64,000 nt of DNA from NCBI GenBank assembly GCA_035235625.1, contig CP141143.1, forward strand, positions 33,775,178 through 33,839,177, in the 5' to 3' direction. This stretch comes from Saururus chinensis. Its lineage: Eukaryota; Streptophyta; Magnoliopsida; Piperales; Saururaceae. The notes under the pieces are model-generated. The model did not search any database. It was not told where the DNA came from and saw only the letters and a list, made by a program, of their open reading frames with translations. This document shows, piece after piece, positions 59,201 through 64,000 of the stretch (within the stretch, counting starts at the first letter, position 1; each line of letters opens with the position of its first letter). The position numbers and the translations under genes are program-made.

Positions 59201-62200
59201 TTGAGGTGGCCCAAAAACTCCTAACATTGGGTCCACCATAGCTCTATTGCGAACAACCAGTCTAGAATTGTTGATGAGACAGGTAGAAGGATGCAAGGCA
59301 CTGCTGCCAATGCTCGAAATGACACATGAAGAAGCCAAAAGAAACATATCGAAAGTACAGTCAGCAAATGGTGGTTAAGAAGATATGAAGCTGTAAGAGC
59401 CGAAAATTTGGGAGCTAGTGCATTTTTGTTATTGGCAAGGATGATAGTAGAAGGAAGTGGTGGCAGATCATGAGAAGAGGCACGTCTTGTTGGTCGTAGG
59501 ATAACAGTGAACTATGTGTGAAGATGCCCAACAAGCAATGAGTCACCAATAGAACAACAGGGTGGCCATAAATAGCACACAGAGGGCATCAAACAGCATA
59601 AGTAACAAGTTCAGATTGGTGCCAACGATAGCAATCGGCATAGTAGGTAGTGGGACAGAGGTGGTCAAGGACTGATGCACCTGAATGTTGAGGCCAATGA
59701 AAGCCATGGTGCGGGTGGATCAAGAAGCACAATGGCCACAATCCCTGAGCAAAGATAACCTAAGAGAAGTCGAAGTTGGGATGAGAGCTGGATCAGGCGG
59801 ACCCATACATGCAACGAAATAATTTTCATCTTCCCGTGTTAGGGCAACCAGAGAGCATAAGTGCATGGTGGCAAAGAGGACGTTCCAATTGGGGAAGAGA
59901 TGGTGGTGTAGTGGAATCACGACCACTATTCTTCAGTAATCAGCCTGAAGTTGAAGCCCGCGTGAAATTGCGGCGGTTGTCCTGTCAGGGCCTTGTGTTT
60001 GCATAGTGCATTGAGAAGAAGCCCTAGTGCTGTCACCACCCACTGCAGCTTGAGGCGCCGATGGCTGGAGCTCAAAGGCAAGGCGGCAGAGGCAGTCAGT
60101 CGGGATCTCATATTGGAGGAGCCATAAGATGTAGGTTGCAGTGGCAAGGGCCCAATGGGCCTCGTTGTGGAGCAAAGAGGCAATGTTGCTGCTAGCTGTG
60201 ATTCGGAGGAGAGCGGCTGTCGCTGCTGGAAATGGGTTCCAATCGCCTCCGATGATGACTAAGACAGTTGTAGCATGCCCAAGCAAGATCGGATCTGCCT
60301 CTTGAGTGGGCAAAGCAGCAGCTCTTGTGGGCTCCCATGACATCTCTGTCTAGCAGAGACAATCGAGGACACTAATTGGGGTCGCCTTCACCAAAGAGGA
60401 GAGCAGGCTAGAGAAGGCGGCAACGGACGAGCGGTCATGATTAGGACGGGATTCTCGGACTTGAAGGATCCCACGAACAGGATGGAAGCCCGGAGGATTT
60501 GGTCCAAGGACTGTCTCCGTTGCACAAAGAGAAAGGGGGGTAGCAAATATCGGCCTGAGGGAGGGAAGGTCGGGGTCTGGTGGCAGGCAGAGTGATCAGT
60601 GGTGAGGGCAGTTTCCAGTGACAGCCGTGGAGGGTCCTTGAAGGTGAGTTGGTCATACTTCACCCGTTTGATGAAGAAGATGGAAAATCCCTGTACTGCA
60701 CGAAGGGGTAGAAGTGTGGGAGTGTTGGCGATCCTTTTAGTTGCTTGCCGAAAACCTTGTGGGGTAGAAGTGTGGGAGTGCTGGCAATCCTTTTAGTTGC
60801 TTGCCGAAAAACTTGTGGGGTACTCAGACAGAGGAGGCAGATGTTGTCGCCTTCATGCAATGGTAGTGGGAGGTCAGGTAGAGGATCCGATGGCTTTGGC
60901 AAGTGTAGTGGCCAAGGAGTGGCTTGGGCAAGCCAATCCACCTACACCATGACAACATTCGGGTGAATCAGTCCCAGACCACCTCATTCTTGCTATCGCC
61001 TTGCTATATTTGGCACAAATCTGACCATGTTAGTGACTCTGCCTGATGTCCTTTGTGGGCTGTCTCTTGCCACCCTGCTGTTTTAGTGGTCTCGTTACTT
61101 GTTGGGGGTCTTCACAAACAGTCCATTGTTGTTTTGTGACCATCCAGACTTGCCTCTTCTCATGATTTGCCACGACTGCCCTCTACTACCGTCCTTGCCA
61201 ATAATGGAGATGACATGCTTACAAATTTTGTGTTAGTTGCAAACATCATCAACTGTAATTGTACTTCCTTGACATATTTTTTATAGCTTCTTCACATGTT
61301 TTTTCGAGCATTGGCCACACTGCCTTGCATCCTCCTACGCGTCTCATCTATAATTTGAAGATTGACATTTCGCAATAGAGCTATGGTGGGCCCGATGCTA
61401 GGAGTTTATAGGCCACTTCAAGGACAAGGTGATACACAAGAAAAGTGTGGTGGAATGTTATGTTCTGAAATAAGGGTGTAATGCCTTGCCTATGGGCTAC
61501 ATTAAGTGGATTAGTATTGGGCTCAGTTTTACTTGCTTATTAGGTTTATTGTCTTCAGTTGTTTATAAATTACAGTCTTTAAGGTTATTATTAGGGGGCC
61601 AGTTAAAAGATAGTACTTAGTTGATTATTAATAGCATACTATTAGTTCATTGTTAGGAGGCTCATTAAGAGGTCTATTTATTATAAGGGTTATGGCCAAA
61701 TTTGAATTGGTGAAGAATTAATCTATTGTCTTAGTTCTCTGTCTTTTTCTTCTCTCCTTTCCAGTTGTCATTCCATTTTGGACACCAGTCCACAATCAAA
61801 TGTCAACTAGGATGTTGGTAGGTCATGCTTCCATGTAAAAGCAAACTGGTTTTGTTTGCTACCAGCTTTGTGATGGAAGATGACCATATCAATGTTTCAT
61901 ATGCACCACCATCTCATGAAGCCAATCCACATAATTGGAAAGGCGCATGATGAAGATGATGATGTTTTTGTCTCATTGTTCCCTCTTTGGATGGTTTTAT
62001 CAGGATGAGCGGGCATTCTGCATGCAGTGTAAAAACTTGCCTATAGAATTCATGCTGCTGGCCCTAGATAGCTGGGGTAGGACATCTGTGGTGGTGGTGA
62101 TGATGATTTAGGTTGCCAATTCTACATGTTTCTAAATCCAAGGATGCTTCGAAATTTGCTTGCATGCTGTGTTAGTTGTGTATTAATGTGTCATCATGAC

Positions 62201-63699
62201 ACACTATTTGATGGTTTAATGTGTAAATGGTTTGTGACTTTTTTCTTGCTCTCTTGTCATAATTAAACAGCCTTCTTCATTTGATTTCTATTATAAGTTC
62301 TCCGTGGTCTTTAATGTATATTTGTCAACCTTGATTTCAAAATAATATTCAGCATTAAAATGCTGATTATAGTGTTCACTGCAGTGGTGTTTGGAATGAA
62401 CCCAAGTGTACCTTCCTTGTATTTAAAACTTTCATAAAATTTTAGTAATAAACAATGTTAGCCTGGCTTTAAAAGTGTGAATGTGCTTCTTTAAGTCATT
62501 GCTTGGTGTTGGGTAGCATAATCTGTTATCAACAATGATGTACTGATTATCTACTGTGAATAAGCTTCTGATGCTTATTATACCATTTGCAAATTTGAGG
62601 CTCCTTACCTTCCCAATCACATTCCTTTTTCCTTTTTCTTTTGCGAAGAAACTTTTTTTATTTCCATAAATCCACCAGACATGCATTAAATGCAGCTCTA
62701 GATGCAAGTTTGATAGAAAAGGACTATGCTGATTTCAATAATTATGCTAGTTGAGTTTCCTATTAACATCCATTTTTTCGGTCATGTCTAATGATAAATT
62801 CATTCTTGTTCCCATCATTTCCTTTAAATTCCCATGTTGTTGGACTCATGAAGAGATGTAGAGATAGCTTTTGCTTCATTACTTCCCAACTAGATGGACT
62901 GAATAGACCCTACATCCAGAGGATCTCTTTCACATGGTTACAGACTTTTGCTATTTCCCTGGTTTTAATGAAACTGAATCTACTGTAAATCTACTTGGTA
63001 CCCGTTTTAAATGAGTCAAAATTACATGGACTATTTTGAATCTTTGTCAAAAGATTAATTAAGCGAGAGGTAGGAAACATGCTTTACTAGCATGAATATG
63101 TTGGTGAGATTAATGTAGAGTATATTTTTATTACTAGACTCTGGACTATACATTGAGGATATTGTTGGGTACCTCATATGTCAATTTTGTTGCTGTTTCA
63201 ATAGGTCATTAGTATGAAGGAGAATGGTTTAATTTATCAACTGCATACTTTTAGTTCTATTTAGCTATTGTTCGTTTTGTGGTTCTCATGTCTTTCACTC
63301 TTGAGTTGGTCATCACAGGCTTTGCTCTATGTACAGTTTGTAGGTGGGCTTGGACTATCATGGCAGCTTTCGTTCGGCATCCTGGTTCTGCTATACTTCT
63401 ACTCGCATTACTTCTTTGCCAGCGGGGCTGCCCACATTGGCGCCATGTTCACAGCATTCCTATCAGTCGCAAGCGCCTTAGGCACCCCACCGCTCTTTGC
63501 TGCCATGGTTCTTTCCTTCTTTTCAAACCTTATGGGTGGCCTCACCCATTATGGGATAGGGTCCGCCCCAGTCTTCTACGGTGCAGGTTACGTTCCCCTG
63601 GGAAAATGGTGGGGCTATGGTTTCCTCATTTCAGTTGTCAATATCATTATCTGGCTTTGTGCTGGTGGCTTCTGGTGGAAGACCATTGGCTTGTGGTAA
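56244..63699 (+). CDS. DiT1: Plastid 2-oxoglutarate/malate translocator (dicarboxylate transporter 1)
   Basis: A SLC13/DASS-family antiporter of the inner chloroplast envelope. It imports 2-oxoglutarate in exchange for malate to feed ammonia assimilation (GS/GOGAT) and photorespiration. Coding exons at 56244-57380, 57958-58179 and 63337-63699 are all phase 0 with GT/AG borders and give 573 residues, near the usual 555-570. Residues 1 to about 90 are a Ser/Arg-rich transit peptide ending near VVHASAAAP. Membrane segments follow: ILWLIPAPAGVTRIAWQLL, LPLGAVALMGLGAAVL, PWLIALAFFFARGFIKTGLG and SSMFLTAMAANPLS. Exon 3 holds YSHYFFASGAAHIGAM, ALGTPP and GLTHYGIGSAPVFYGAGY, strongly conserved in DiT1. 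The start is the first ATG with a good transit peptide. Third positions are very GC-rich to about 57060 and ordinary after. Intron 2 (5.2 kb) holds an inverted repeat, but the reading frame looks intact. Confidence 0.96.
57381..57957 (+). other. DiT1 intron 1
   Basis: 577 bp bounded by ACG|gtaatt and ttctctgcag|GTC. Ordinary AT-rich intron with no repeat recognised. Confidence 0.9.
58822..61794. repeat. 3-kb inverted repeat with LTR-like arms in DiT1 intron 2 (fossil)
   Basis: The left arm (58822 to about 59742) is clearly the reverse complement of the right arm (about 60903-61794), diverged by roughly 15-20% by eye. It starts TGTGGACCGATGTCCACA, itself a small hairpin. The outer 340 bp of each arm look like an LTR: on the right, TGTTATGTTCTG (61456) to GTCCACA (61794) after GTGTGGTGGAA, a polypurine-like stretch; on the left, the same sequence inverted. 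The two LTRs therefore point outward with element body between them. No target duplication or coding domain is seen, and the 1.16-kb centre has no recognised gene. It is either a rearranged retroelement or a fold-back transposon. Confidence 0.75.
60705..60822. repeat. 56-bp tandem duplication
   Basis: GGGGTAGAAGTGTGGGAGTG starts at 60705 and again at 60761, and a third partial start (GGGGTA) follows at 60817. The copies are nearly identical, so the duplication is more recent than the surrounding arms. Confidence 0.9.
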
Positions 63700-64000
63700 A
63701 TACCCTTTTGACCGGCATTGTTTGCCCCATGTATTATTGTTTTCCCATTTTTTCCCTTAACTGTTAATGGGGCACACTTTCTGGTGTAGTCTTAAATCTT
63801 TTTTTTTGGAAAATGTTTTTGGCAATGGTGGAGGATAGCTGGAGAAGCTGATTGGCCGAGTTCTGTTGGAGGATTGGTGTATTGAACGTTTTTTGTATCA
63901 GAAATTTTGATCCTGCAGGTGAATTGCCTGGCAGTTGAGTGTAATAGGTTTGGCTTATTCATCTCATGTTCTATCGTTGATGTGTTAAAAATAAAAAATC
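63700..64000 (+). other. DiT1 3' untranslated region
   Basis: It follows the TAA at 63697-63699. A/T-rich words ending with AAAAATAAAAAATC at the window edge could serve as the polyadenylation region; the exact site is not visible. Confidence 0.5.

Noticed and set aside
59933-60343. 136-residue minus-strand frame in DiT1 intron 2
   Set aside because: No recognisable family; it lies in the centre of the inverted repeat and overlaps other frames of similar length.

Overview
The window is nuclear DNA of a flowering plant. The evidence is two intron-bearing plant genes, carotenoid cleavage dioxygenase 1 (CCD1) at the left edge and the plastid 2-oxoglutarate/malate translocator DiT1 at the right edge, separated by about 52 kb of transposon-derived sequence. 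The strong 5'-to-3' GC gradient of DiT1 (very GC-rich third positions in most of exon 1, ordinary ones in exons 2 and 3) would suit a monocot or a magnoliid, but the sequence alone does not settle the lineage.

Left, 1-4.1 kb: the last eight exons of CCD1 on the + strand, carrying all four iron-binding histidines and ending in a 27-bp micro-exon. 4.1-12.5 kb: LTR-like non-coding repeats, the end of a CACTA transposon, and a Tat/Athila-type LTR. 12.5-21.9 kb: remains of a transposon-type ULP gene (Ulp1/C48 peptidase) on the - strand, split by a solo LTR and a Tourist-like element that carries a large CAC array. 22.6-26.1 kb: a Ty3/gypsy chromovirus fossil (B). 27.2-36.9 kb: a broken host pentatricopeptide-repeat (PPR) gene split by a Ty1/copia fossil (D). 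D is itself split by a gypsy fossil (C), and a 186-bp MITE sits further downstream in the PPR gene. 36.9-49.3 kb: satellites and a reduced LTR element (E) with a nested LTR (F). The 3' LTR of E plus about 500 bp of flank has been tandemly multiplied. One unit holds a solo LTR (G), and the junction between two units holds a perfect 168-bp palindrome.

49.37-55.58 kb: a complete-ended Mutator-like element (MULE) of 6.2 kb with a perfect 9-bp target duplication and long terminal inverted repeats built from small hairpins. It carries a transposase lacking its catalytic core and a nearly full-length plant mobile domain (PMD) gene.

Right, 56.2-63.7 kb: DiT1, three coding exons encoding 573 residues. 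Its 5.2-kb second intron contains a 3-kb inverted repeat with LTR-like arms.

The two host genes have no evident joint function. CCD1 cleaves carotenoids and apocarotenoids in the cytosol, and DiT1 supplies carbon skeletons for plastid ammonia assimilation. The most notable structures are the PMD-carrying MULE with its hairpin-array termini, the perfect palindrome, the intronic inverted repeat and the layered insertions in the PPR gene. All boundaries, repeat periods and LTR divergences were read by eye.
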